A stretch of 5,649 nt of DNA, taken from Nitrosopumilales archaeon UBA218. GTDB lineage: Archaea; Thermoproteota; Nitrososphaeria; Nitrososphaerales; Nitrosopumilaceae. How positions within the stretch are numbered: position 1 is the stretch's first letter; each line of letters begins with the position of its first letter. The position numbers and the translations under genes are program-made. Location: NCBI GenBank assembly GCA_002499525.1, contig DAMC01000098.1, forward strand, positions 553-6,201, given 5' to 3'. Under the pieces are notes generated by a model, which did not search any database, was not told the DNA's origin, and saw only the letters and a program-made list of their open reading frames with translations. Positions 1-5,422 of this stretch are shown piece after piece.

Positions 1-371
1 ATGCATGCTGGTATTACAAGCAAATCTTCTTCTCCCGTAACCAAAATTTGTACAGGCGGGGTTAGCGACATGGCCTTTTTGATAATATCCATGCTCTGAG
101 TAGTTATTTGCGCGGCAGGATTTTCGCATTCAAGCTTTGTCGCAGCGCTTTGTGGTGCAATTCTTTTTCCCCTCTGTTCATAGCCATCTACAATTTGTAG
201 GGATGGCACAAATCCAAAACTTAGCATTTTTTCAGTGGTTGCATCCCCGACAGTTATGACGTATGAGTTTTTTGGAATGTGTTTTGATATGTTTTCCTTG
301 GATGTATCTTTGAGTAAAATTCCCAGTGGATTTTTTAATTCGGTTCTAAGTGAATCTGGTAATCTCAACAA
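1..371 (-). CDS. GTP-dependent dephospho-CoA kinase (DUF359 family), 3' end outside window
   Basis: This gene is partial: 123 codons are visible and the C-terminus lies beyond the left edge. The family phosphorylates dephospho-CoA with GTP, the last step of CoA synthesis in archaea that lack bacterial CoaE. Visible family landmarks are an N-terminal LRLPDSLRTELKNPLG stretch (residues 2-17), VGD (41-43), an Asp-containing IVDGYEQRGKR segment (60-70), NPAA (84-87, usually NPAG) and GEEDLL (113-118). The start is taken as TTG at 371, directly after the mrp stop codon; a second TTG follows at 368. No ATG fits, and the family's usual N-terminal LP..LR motif begins immediately after these TTGs. The gene has no promoter of its own that I can see and is probably co-transcribed with mrp. 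The identification rests on recognised motifs only. Confidence 0.88.
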   Translation of the reverse strand, partial: MLRLPDSLRTELKNPLGILLKDTSKENISKHIPKNSYVITVGDATTEKMLSFGFVPSLQIVDGYEQRGKRIAPQSAATKLECENPAAQITTQSMDIIKKAMSLTPPVQILVTGEEDLLVIPAC

Positions 372-1454
372 TTATTGTGCAGCAGTGCCTTGCATTTCTT
401 CTTTTAGCTTTGCTGCAATAATGCTACATTGGGCGGCTACATTTTTTGCAGATACCCGAATGGCTTCTGCAGATGGCGAGTTTGGATGTGAGAGAATTAT
501 GGGTTTGCCTTTATCAGAGCCCTCCATGATTCCAGAGTTAAGAGGAATCTCACCAAGAAACGGAATACTGAATTGTTCACTGATTCTCCTGGCACCGCCC
601 TCACCGAAAATGTAATGCTTGTCACTACATTTTGGGCAGATAAAGTAGCTCATGTTTTCAATAACTCCAATAATTGGAACATTTAGTTTGTTGAACATTC
701 CAATAGCTTTTGTTGCAACATTAGATGCAACATCTTGTGGTGTTGTAACAACTAGTATTCCAGTGATAGGAATTGTCTGAGCAAGTGTTAATGGTATATC
801 TCCTGTTCCTGGTGGAAGATCAACTATCAGATAATCAAGGTTTGACCAGTTTGTATCAACAAGGAATTGTTTTAGAATTCCAGAAATTATTGGTCCACGA
901 TATATTGCTGCTTGATGAGCTTGTTCTGCAAAAAAACCAAAAGAGACTACTTTGAGTCCATCCATCTCAGCTGGTTGAAGTTTGTTGTTATCTACTTCCA
1001 TGAATGCTTTTTGCATGCCAAGCATCAACGGAATGCTTGGTCCATAGATGTCTGCATCCAGTAATCCAACTTTGGCACCAGACTGTGCAAGTGCTAGCGC
1101 CAGATTTAGTGAGACTGTAGATTTTCCAACTCCTCCCTTTCCGCTGGCCACACCGATAATGTTCTTGACGGATGACATTGCCTCGTCTGCATCAAGTGCT
1201 CTGCCTTCCATGACTTTGGCAGTAACTTTAATGTCAGAATTTTTTATTCCGTCAATTTCACTTATTGCTTTTCTAACATCTTGTTCTATCTGATCATTAA
1301 ATGGACATGCGGGTGTAGTTAGTTCTAAGGTAAATTTGAGATTGCCATCGCTTAATTCTAAATCTTTAATCATTCCCATTGATACAATGTCTTTTTTGAG
1401 GTCAGGATCAATTACTGTTGCAAGTTTTGAGATTACAGTGTCTACTCCAACCAT
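372..1454 (-). CDS. mrp: Mrp/ApbC-type P-loop ATPase, Fe-S cluster carrier with N-terminal MIP18 (DUF59) domain
   Basis: This is a 360-residue cytosolic protein of the Mrp/Nbp35 family, whose members bind a [4Fe-4S] cluster at a dimer interface and pass it to target apoproteins. Residues about 1-85 form a MIP18/DUF59 domain with the motif TTPACPF (Cys50). The ATPase domain follows, with the deviant Walker A GKGGVGKS (about 105-112), LLDADIYGPS (about 131-140) and DLPPGTGD (about 212-219). The CxxC ICPKC motif has cysteines at about 273 and 276, the pair expected to hold the shared cluster. I chose ATG at 1454; an in-frame TTG at 1460 would add two residues. ATG lies about 26 bp after a good TATA-like box, which suggests a leaderless message. 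The next gene (CoA kinase) begins right at its stop codon. Possible clients include the Fe-S enzyme NadA nearby, but that is inference. Confidence 0.95.
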   Translation of the reverse strand: MVGVDTVISKLATVIDPDLKKDIVSMGMIKDLELSDGNLKFTLELTTPACPFNDQIEQDVRKAISEIDGIKNSDIKVTAKVMEGRALDADEAMSSVKNIIGVASGKGGVGKSTVSLNLALALAQSGAKVGLLDADIYGPSIPLMLGMQKAFMEVDNNKLQPAEMDGLKVVSFGFFAEQAHQAAIYRGPIISGILKQFLVDTNWSNLDYLIVDLPPGTGDIPLTLAQTIPITGILVVTTPQDVASNVATKAIGMFNKLNVPIIGVIENMSYFICPKCSDKHYIFGEGGARRISEQFSIPFLGEIPLNSGIMEGSDKGKPIILSHPNSPSAEAIRVSAKNVAAQCSIIAAKLKEEMQGTAAQ

Positions 1455-1474
1455 GGACAAAAAATTTGATTTAC

Positions 1475-1484
1475 ATTATTTAAA
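1475..1484 (-). promoter_or_regulatory. TATA-like box for mrp
   Basis: On the minus strand the sequence reads CTTTAAATAATG around these positions, centred about 26 bp before the mrp ATG at 1454. That is the spacing expected between an archaeal TATA box and the transcription start, so the mRNA is probably leaderless or nearly so. No Shine-Dalgarno-like sequence precedes the ATG. Confidence 0.6.
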
Positions 1485-1585
1485 GATAGGTAGTTTTTGA
1501 AAACTCGCATTACTTATGTATGAGAATTTCAACTTAGGGATTCCTAATTACAAATTATTATTGTCTTGGGAAGAATAGCCATCAT

Positions 1586-1641
1586 GCAAAATTCATACAA
1601 TTCTCTATGATTCTGCTCCAAGATTCGCAAAATTATTACAA
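1586..1641. repeat. Imperfect direct repeat pair in the mrp/rpoE1 divergent region
   Basis: GCAAAATTCATACAA (1586-1600) recurs as GCAAAATTATTACAA (1627-1641), with 13 of 15 positions identical and starts 41 bp apart. The pair lies 27-86 bp before the rpoE1 TATA-like box region and start. It could be a regulator site or upstream promoter material, or chance similarity in AT-rich DNA. The rest of the 232-bp gap (1455-1686) holds the two TATA-like boxes and nothing else I can support. Confidence 0.3.
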
Positions 1642-1654
1642 AGTTACCCAAAGA

Positions 1655-1664
1655 TTCATAAATT
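1655..1664 (+). promoter_or_regulatory. TATA-like box for rpoE1-spt4
   Basis: TTCATAAATT is centred about 27 bp before the rpoE1 TTG start at 1687, which suggests a leaderless transcript beginning at or close to the start codon. A GGGAG at 1672-1676 could act as a weak ribosome binding site if transcription begins further upstream. Confidence 0.5.
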
Positions 1665-1686
1665 CTACGCAGGGAGTTTCGCATAG

Positions 1687-2292
1687 TTGTTTTCTATATC
1701 TACCCTAGAGGATGTTGTTAGGATCCCTCCAAGCATGTTTGGGGCTTCGTTAAAAAAAGCAGGGGTTGCCATTCTCAAAGAAAAGTACGAGTCAATGATC
1801 AATGCTGAACTCGGTTACATCATTATGATTTTAGATGCCAAAGTGGATGAAATGGGTAAAATGATTGCCGGAGACGGTGGTACATTTCACAGAGTAGAGT
1901 TTGAGGCACTCACATTTACTCCAAAGTTGCAAGAAATTGTCTTAGGCGAAATCGTAGACATTACAGACTTTGGTGCTTTCGTTAGAATTGGACCAACTGA
2001 TGCATTATTACATTTATCACAAGTAATGGACGACTATCTCCAATCAGATGTCAAATCTGGTACCATCATTGCAAAGCAGAGCAACCGCACACTCAAAGTC
2101 GGCTCTACACTTCGTTCAAGAATTACTGCAGTGTCTTTGGGCAAGGCAGCAACAATGGGTAAAATTGGAATTACATGCAGACAACCATTTTTGGGCGCTG
2201 AGGACTGGATTGCCGAAGAAATAAAGAAATCTGGCAAAGATGGTGGCGAAGCAGATAAGAAAGAAAAAAAACCAGTTGAAGTGAAAAAGTAA
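1687..2292 (+). CDS. rpoE1: DNA-directed RNA polymerase subunit Rpo7 (RpoE1/E')
   Basis: This encodes 201 residues. Rpo7 pairs with Rpo4 to form the stalk of archaeal RNA polymerase, which assists open-complex formation and binds emerging RNA. Residues about 1-80 are the N-terminal RNP-like domain, with the family signature VRIPPSMFG (11-19) and LKEKYES (30-36). Residues about 82-165 form an S1 RNA-binding domain with GEIVDITDFGAFVRIGPTDAL (87-107) and LLHLSQV (107-113). The last 25 residues are a lysine-rich charged tail, making the protein slightly longer than the usual 180-190. The start is TTG at 1687: it yields the conserved N-terminus (MFSISTLEDVVRIPP) and lies about 27 bp after a TATA-like box. 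spt4 follows with zero spacing, the usual archaeal pairing. Confidence 0.96.
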   Translation: MFSISTLEDVVRIPPSMFGASLKKAGVAILKEKYESMINAELGYIIMILDAKVDEMGKMIAGDGGTFHRVEFEALTFTPKLQEIVLGEIVDITDFGAFVRIGPTDALLHLSQVMDDYLQSDVKSGTIIAKQSNRTLKVGSTLRSRITAVSLGKAATMGKIGITCRQPFLGAEDWIAEEIKKSGKDGGEADKKEKKPVEVKK

Positions 2293-2481
2293 ATGGCTAA
2301 AGAAATGGCTTGCAGAAAATGCAAGTGTGTCTTTGTTGGAAAGGTTTGTCCAAATTGCAAGTCGTCTGACCTTACACCTGATTGGACTGGAGTAGTTTTA
2401 ATCGGCGACCCCCAAAACTCCCACATTGCAAAAACATTAGGAATTACTGCAAAAGGCAAATACGCTCTCAAAATAGCATAA
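2293..2481 (+). CDS. spt4: Transcription elongation factor Spt4 (RpoE2/E'')
   Basis: This is a 62-residue zinc-binding protein that partners Spt5 (NusG-like) and raises RNA polymerase processivity. It has two CxxC pairs, Cys7/Cys10 and Cys19/Cys22, which form the zinc site; Cys12 is an extra cysteine. The following CKSSDLTPDWTGVVLIGDP segment and the hydrophobic C-terminus (GKYALKIA) are typical of archaeal Spt4. ATG at 2293 abuts the rpoE1 TAA; a second in-frame ATG at codon 5 would still keep all cysteines. The gene must be translated from the rpoE1 message, probably by coupling at the stop/start junction. Confidence 0.95.
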   Translation: MAKEMACRKCKCVFVGKVCPNCKSSDLTPDWTGVVLIGDPQNSHIAKTLGITAKGKYALKIA

Positions 2482-2482
2482 A

Positions 2483-2493
2483 TTCTATTAATC
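2483..2493 (+). promoter_or_regulatory. Possible weak TATA-like element before nadC
   Basis: TTCTATTAATC in the 33-bp spt4-nadC gap is centred about 26 bp before the nadC TTG. The spacing fits a leaderless internal promoter, but the match is poor. nadC may simply be read through from rpoE1-spt4. Confidence 0.25.
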
Positions 2494-2514
2494 AAGGATT
2501 AAGTTAGTAATTAT

Positions 2515-3333
2515 TTGAACATAAAAAAAGAACTAGAGAGATTTTTGGCCGAGGATTACAGCCATAATGATGTCACTAGTGAAATTTTATCCAATAAAAA
2601 AATCACCGCAACCATAGTATCAAGACAGTCAGGGATTGTTGCCGGTGTAAATTATGCCAAACAGATTTTCAGCATCAAAAAATGCAAAGTACAAATCATC
2701 AAAGACGATGGCAGTATGATAAAACCAAACCAACCAGTTCTAAGAATTTCCGGTCCTGCAAAATCAATACTTAGTTGTGAGCGAACGGCGCTAAATTTGC
2801 TCTCACGCATGAGTGGGATTGCGACTTCAACCAGTGCGCTTGTAAAGCAAGTCAGAGCTGTCAGTAAAAAGACAGACCTGTATTCAACAAGAAAAACCGC
2901 CCCAGGACTGAGATTCTTTGACAAGGAAGCAGTTCAAATCGGCGGGGGCAAAAAACATAGAATTACTCTTGCAGACATGATAATGATAAAAGATAATCAC
3001 ATAGCTTCTGAGGGCTCTCTAACGGAGCTAATACTGAGAGCACGGAAAAAATCCAAAGTTTTTGAAGTCGAAGTCGATACTTTCTCAGATGCTATTCTTG
3101 CTGCAAGCCTTGGCGTGCCAATAATAATGCTCGATAATTTTACTCCACAGATGATAAAAAAAACAATTACAAACTTGGAAAAAATGGGTTTGAGAAAAAA
3201 TATCAGATTAGAAGCTTCTGGAGGAATAAATCTTCAGAATATTCGTGAATTTGCAAAAACTGGCGTAGATATGATTTCAGTTGGAAGTATAACCAATTCC
3301 CCCAAAGCCATAGATTTTAGCTTGGAGATTTAG
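2515..3333 (+). CDS. nadC: Nicotinate-nucleotide pyrophosphorylase (quinolinate phosphoribosyltransferase, carboxylating)
   Basis: This encodes 272 residues, a normal length. The enzyme joins quinolinate and PRPP to make nicotinate mononucleotide, CO2 and pyrophosphate, the entry into the common NAD pathway. The N-terminal domain contains DVTSE (19-23), SGIVAG (39-44) and ERTALNLLSRMSGIAT (89-104). The barrel domain carries the substrate- and phosphate-binding motifs TRKTAPGLR (125-133, commonly TRKTTPGLR), GGGKKHR (143-149), KDNH (159-162), EVEVD (184-188), LDN (206-208), EASGGI (233-238) and SVGSIT (255-260). TTG at 2515 is the only suitable start giving the usual N-terminus; no Shine-Dalgarno is visible. 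The gene follows spt4 by 33 bp. Its stop TAG overlaps the oppositely oriented nadA stop by 4 bp. Confidence 0.96.
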   Translation: MNIKKELERFLAEDYSHNDVTSEILSNKKITATIVSRQSGIVAGVNYAKQIFSIKKCKVQIIKDDGSMIKPNQPVLRISGPAKSILSCERTALNLLSRMSGIATSTSALVKQVRAVSKKTDLYSTRKTAPGLRFFDKEAVQIGGGKKHRITLADMIMIKDNHIASEGSLTELILRARKKSKVFEVEVDTFSDAILAASLGVPIIMLDNFTPQMIKKTITNLEKMGLRKNIRLEASGGINLQNIREFAKTGVDMISVGSITNSPKAIDFSLEI

Positions 3334-4265
3334 CTAATAGCAAGCATTCTGTCTATTGCCAATCTTGCTTTATTTGCAGTCTGTTTGGGAACACGAACTT
3401 CGTATTTTTCCTCAACAAGTGCAGAGTAAACCTTCTCAAGTGTGATCATTTTCATGTACTGGCAAACAGCGCCTCGAGATGCCGGGATAAAGTTCTTCTC
3501 AGGATTTTGTTGTTGCATCCTATATAGAATTCCAGTTTCCGTGGCAACTACGAAGTTTTTTGCTGGGGATTGTTTTGCATAGTTCATCATTCCTTCAGTA
3601 GACATTACTTGTACTTGGCGGTTCTTGTAATCACCCACCGCTACATCATACATTATTTGAGATGTGCAGCTACATTCAGGGTGAACTAGTAGCTCTGAGT
3701 TTGAATGTGAATCCAAAAGATTGTGAATGTCTTCAGATTTGATTCCTGCATGAACATGACATTCACCAGCCCAAATGTACATGTTTTTTCTGCCAGTCAT
3801 TTTGGCAACATAAGAACCCAAAAACATATCTGGTAAAAATAATACATCCTTATTTTGCGGGATTGCTTTGACGACGTTAACTGCATTTGATGAAGTACAG
3901 CAGTAATCTAGCTCAGCTTTGACTTCGGCCGATGTGTTCACATATCCGACGGCTATTGCACCAGGATGTTGATTTTTCCATTCTTTGAGTTGTTCAACTG
4001 TGATAGAGTCTGCAAGTGAGCACCCAGCAGCCAAGTCTGGAATGAGTACTTTTTTTTCTGGGCAGATGATTGCTGCAGTTTCAGCCATAAAGTGCACACC
4101 ACAGAAAAGAATTGTCTTGTGTGGAGTTTTTGCGGCTTGTCTAGACAAACCCAAGGAATCACCTACAAAATCTGCTACGTCTTGAACCTCAGGTAGTTGG
4201 TAATTGTGAGCAAGAATAACGACGTCCTTTTCTTTTTTTAGAGACAGTATTTTGTCTTGTAGCAT
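3330..4265 (-). CDS. nadA: Quinolinate synthase A ([4Fe-4S] enzyme)
   Basis: This encodes 311 residues, close to the compact archaeal/Thermotoga form. It condenses iminoaspartate with dihydroxyacetone phosphate to quinolinate. The three expected cluster ligands are Cys82 (in AGCSLAD), Cys169 (in WAGECHVH) and Cys268 (in GAVCQYMK). Active-site candidates by family alignment are His20 and Tyr22 (AHNYQ), Tyr108 and Asn110 (GYVN), and His195 and Glu197 (HPEC). Additional cysteines at 122, 123, 198 and 200 are present; whether Cys198 or Cys200 has a redox role is unknown. ATG at 4265 gives the usual MLQDKILSLK start. A TATA-like box lies about 31 bp upstream. nadX lies 94 bp upstream on the same strand, so the gene may be served both by read-through and by its own promoter. 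Confidence 0.97.
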   Translation of the reverse strand: MLQDKILSLKKEKDVVILAHNYQLPEVQDVADFVGDSLGLSRQAAKTPHKTILFCGVHFMAETAAIICPEKKVLIPDLAAGCSLADSITVEQLKEWKNQHPGAIAVGYVNTSAEVKAELDYCCTSSNAVNVVKAIPQNKDVLFLPDMFLGSYVAKMTGRKNMYIWAGECHVHAGIKSEDIHNLLDSHSNSELLVHPECSCTSQIMYDVAVGDYKNRQVQVMSTEGMMNYAKQSPAKNFVVATETGILYRMQQQNPEKNFIPASRGAVCQYMKMITLEKVYSALVEEKYEVRVPKQTANKARLAIDRMLAIS

Positions 4266-4291
4266 CCGATCATAATCTAGTTAGAATAATT

Positions 4292-4300
4292 GATTTAAAG
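4292..4300 (-). promoter_or_regulatory. TATA-like box for nadA
   Basis: The minus strand reads CTTTAAATC, centred about 31 bp before the nadA ATG. Transcription would start within a few bases of the ATG, giving a leaderless or very short-leader message. Confidence 0.5.
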
Positions 4301-4341
4301 ACTGGTTTGATTGTTGGATTTTTCAGGAATGGCACAGATTG

Positions 4342-4356
4342 TGGCAATTTTTGCCA
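4342..4356. repeat. Short perfect inverted repeat between nadX and nadA
   Basis: TGGCAA-TTT-TTGCCA is a perfect 6-bp stem with a 3-base loop. It begins 3 bp past the nadX stop and lies about 77 bp before the nadA ATG. It could be a weak terminator hairpin, an mRNA-processing or stabilising element, or an operator for nadA. No T-run follows it on the minus strand, so an intrinsic terminator is unlikely. Confidence 0.4.
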
Positions 4357-4359
4357 GAA

Positions 4360-5178
4360 TTAAGTTCCTATGATTATATCATCCGTGCATATTGTGCGGA
4401 GGCATTCTATGGCCGACAGGATTGCTAGCCTGCTGGTTTTTGGGTTTGCTGGGTCAGGTAGATTTTCAACAGATATGGTAATTTTACCAGATTTGCCAGT
4501 AGCCGTTATTTGATGAGTATTTTTGTCAGTTAGGGGATCAGCTACAATTCTAACCATAGTTCTGGTGCTACCTAGTCCTGCCAGACTCAACAATGCTGCA
4601 ACGTTAATGTTTGCAGGAAATAGTCCCACTGCTTCCTTTGCTGACCCTTCAAAAAGTGTTGTTTTTTCTTTTATGGAATTAGAGTCGATTTTTTTTTCTA
4701 TGAAAAATTTTGCCCCCGCCAATGACTTTGGGTTTTTTGTAGTCGTCAAAGTAACGGATTCCAACTCACCTTTAACGGATTTGATGGCATCAATTCCAGC
4801 AATGGCCCCAGATGGTAAGTAGATGTTTTTCTTGAATTCTTTACATGCGTCAAACAAAATATCAAAGACAGATTCATCCAAGAGCGCCCCCGCACTCATA
4901 ATCATGAGATCTTTTTTGTTTTGTAAAATACTAAGTGCGTGATTTTTTATTGCATCTTGAGATGCTGCCTCTACTACAATATCCACATTATTTGATGATA
5001 GTAAGTGTGGGTTGGCAACTATTATTGGCTTTTTTTTCAACTTGGACGTCAATATCTCTGCTTTAGATTCATCAGAGTCATACACATGTGTCAATTCAGC
5101 AGATATCTTGCCAGAATCTACAGCCATGGCGATTTGTGTCCCAATTGCGCCACAGCCCAATAGTGCTATTTTCTTCAA
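4360..5178 (-). CDS. nadX: L-aspartate dehydrogenase, NAD biosynthesis type
   Basis: This encodes 272 residues. The enzyme oxidises L-aspartate to iminoaspartate with NAD(P)+, feeding NadA in place of the flavoprotein NadB. A Rossmann nucleotide-binding loop lies at the N-terminus (GCGAIG, 8-13). It is followed by VVEAASQ (68-74), MSAGALL (94-100) and PSGAIAGID (122-130). The C-terminal half has FPANINVAA (187-195), NTH (220-222, His222 being the likely catalytic histidine) and VENLPDPANPKTSRLA (237-252), all typical of the family. The start is TTG at 5178: it sits just before the Rossmann strand (MKKIALLGCG) and is preceded by GGAGAT with 2 bases between. Location beside nadA and nadC supports a biosynthetic rather than catabolic role. 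Confidence 0.95.
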   Translation of the reverse strand: MKKIALLGCGAIGTQIAMAVDSGKISAELTHVYDSDESKAEILTSKLKKKPIIVANPHLLSSNNVDIVVEAASQDAIKNHALSILQNKKDLMIMSAGALLDESVFDILFDACKEFKKNIYLPSGAIAGIDAIKSVKGELESVTLTTTKNPKSLAGAKFFIEKKIDSNSIKEKTTLFEGSAKEAVGLFPANINVAALLSLAGLGSTRTMVRIVADPLTDKNTHQITATGKSGKITISVENLPDPANPKTSRLAILSAIECLRTICTDDIIIGT

Positions 5179-5180
5179 CG

Positions 5181-5186
5181 ATCTCC
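5181..5186 (-). promoter_or_regulatory. Ribosome binding site for nadX
   Basis: The minus strand reads GGAGAT followed by CG and the TTG start. It is the clearest Shine-Dalgarno-like sequence in the window and helps decide the TTG start at 5178. The spacing is short (4 bases from GGAG to TTG). Confidence 0.5.
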
Positions 5187-5212
5187 GATTTGTTCGCTGG
5201 TAAATGAATTAT

Positions 5213-5222
5213 GTCATATAAC
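5213..5222 (-). promoter_or_regulatory. TATA-like box for nadX(-nadA)
   Basis: The minus strand reads GTTATATGAC, centred about 40 bp before the nadX TTG. This predicts a transcript start near 5192 and a leader of roughly 13 bases that includes the GGAGAT site. Unlike the other genes here, nadX would therefore have a short leader. Confidence 0.5.
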
Positions 5223-5234
5223 CAAAAAAAAGCA

Positions 5235-5255
5235 AACTAGGAACAAATAACTAGG
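5235..5255. repeat. Tandem-like AACTAGG direct repeat in the nadX/small-gene divergent region
   Basis: AACTAGG occurs at 5235-5241 and again at 5249-5255, 14 bp apart. The pair lies between the nadX TATA-like box and the small basic gene. The AAATAAC at 5245-5251, overlapping the second copy, sits about 27 bp before the ATG at 5275 and could be that gene's TATA element. A regulator site is possible but unproven. Confidence 0.3.
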
Positions 5256-5274
5256 TAAGATTTTCGATATAATC

Positions 5275-5349
5275 ATGGCAAAAAGAAAAACAGGTAAACA
5301 TATGCGATTAGCAGATCAAAAGGCTGCTCGCAGATGGCGTAAAAAATAA
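5275..5349 (+). CDS. 24-residue highly basic protein, function unknown, possibly ribosome- or RNA-associated
   Basis: ATG at 5275 opens 24 codons ending in TAA at 5347-5349. The product begins MAKRKTGKHMRL and ends AARRWRKK: 11 of 24 residues are Lys or Arg plus one His, with a single acidic residue. Length and composition resemble tiny ribosomal proteins such as eL41, and the AARRWRKK tail loosely resembles the basic N-terminus of eL41, but I cannot show homology. The start lies about 27 bp after AAATAAC (5245-5251), consistent with leaderless transcription. It stands alone, divergent from nadX and 73 bp before the nuclease gene. Support comes from the clean start and stop, promoter spacing and strongly non-random composition. 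A chance reading frame in A-rich DNA remains possible. Confidence 0.6.
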   Translation: MAKRKTGKHMRLADQKAARRWRKK

Positions 5350-5352
5350 TCA

Positions 5353-5405
5353 GTTTAAAGCTAATACTGTGTCAAAGGATCTTTCATCCCAAGGGTTTTA
5401 TTTTC
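5353..5405 (+). promoter_or_regulatory. Candidate promoter region for the NurA gene
   Basis: Two TATA-like elements are visible: TTTAAAGC at about 5353-5360, which predicts a leader of about 40 bases, and TTTTATTTTC at about 5396-5405, which predicts a start at or near the GTG at 5423. The second T-rich run could also end transcription of the small upstream gene. The sequence does not decide between them. Confidence 0.35.
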
Positions 5406-5411
5406 TGTAGT

Positions 5412-5417
5412 GAAGGT
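5412..5417 (+). promoter_or_regulatory. Possible ribosome binding site for the NurA gene
   Basis: GAAGGT lies about 5-6 bases before the GTG at 5423 and partly matches the archaeal anti-Shine-Dalgarno. An in-frame TGA at 5411-5413 closes the frame upstream, so this site supports GTG as the only reasonable start. Confidence 0.4.
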
Positions 5418-5422
5418 ATCCT

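Noticed and set aside
235..615. 126-codon plus-strand frame opposite the mrp 3' end and the CoA kinase start
   Set aside because: It is antisense to two genes with strong family motifs and has no recognisable domain or promoter.
1458..1460. TTG as the mrp start, two codons upstream of the chosen ATG
   Set aside because: ATG at 1454 fits the TATA spacing and family N-terminus at least as well; the difference is two residues and cannot be settled from sequence.
1516..1578. 20-residue plus-strand frame (starting MYENFNLG) in the mrp/rpoE1 gap
   Set aside because: It has no good TATA-like box at the right distance, no biased composition and no recognisable family; a frame this short is expected by chance.
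2034..2495. 153-codon minus-strand frame across rpoE1 and spt4
   Set aside because: It is a complete antisense shadow of rpoE1 and spt4, whose S1 and zinc-finger motifs are unmistakable.
2652..2924. 90-codon minus-strand frame inside nadC
   Set aside because: It is antisense to the conserved NadC core and shows no family resemblance.
3156..3163. Run of eight T on the minus strand inside nadC, as a nadA terminator
   Set aside because: It lies about 167 bp past the nadA stop within a coding AAA-rich stretch; archaeal T-run termination is possible but there is no independent support.
4523..4822. 99-codon plus-strand frame inside nadX
   Set aside because: It is antisense to the conserved C-terminal half of NadX and its composition is typical of a shadow frame.
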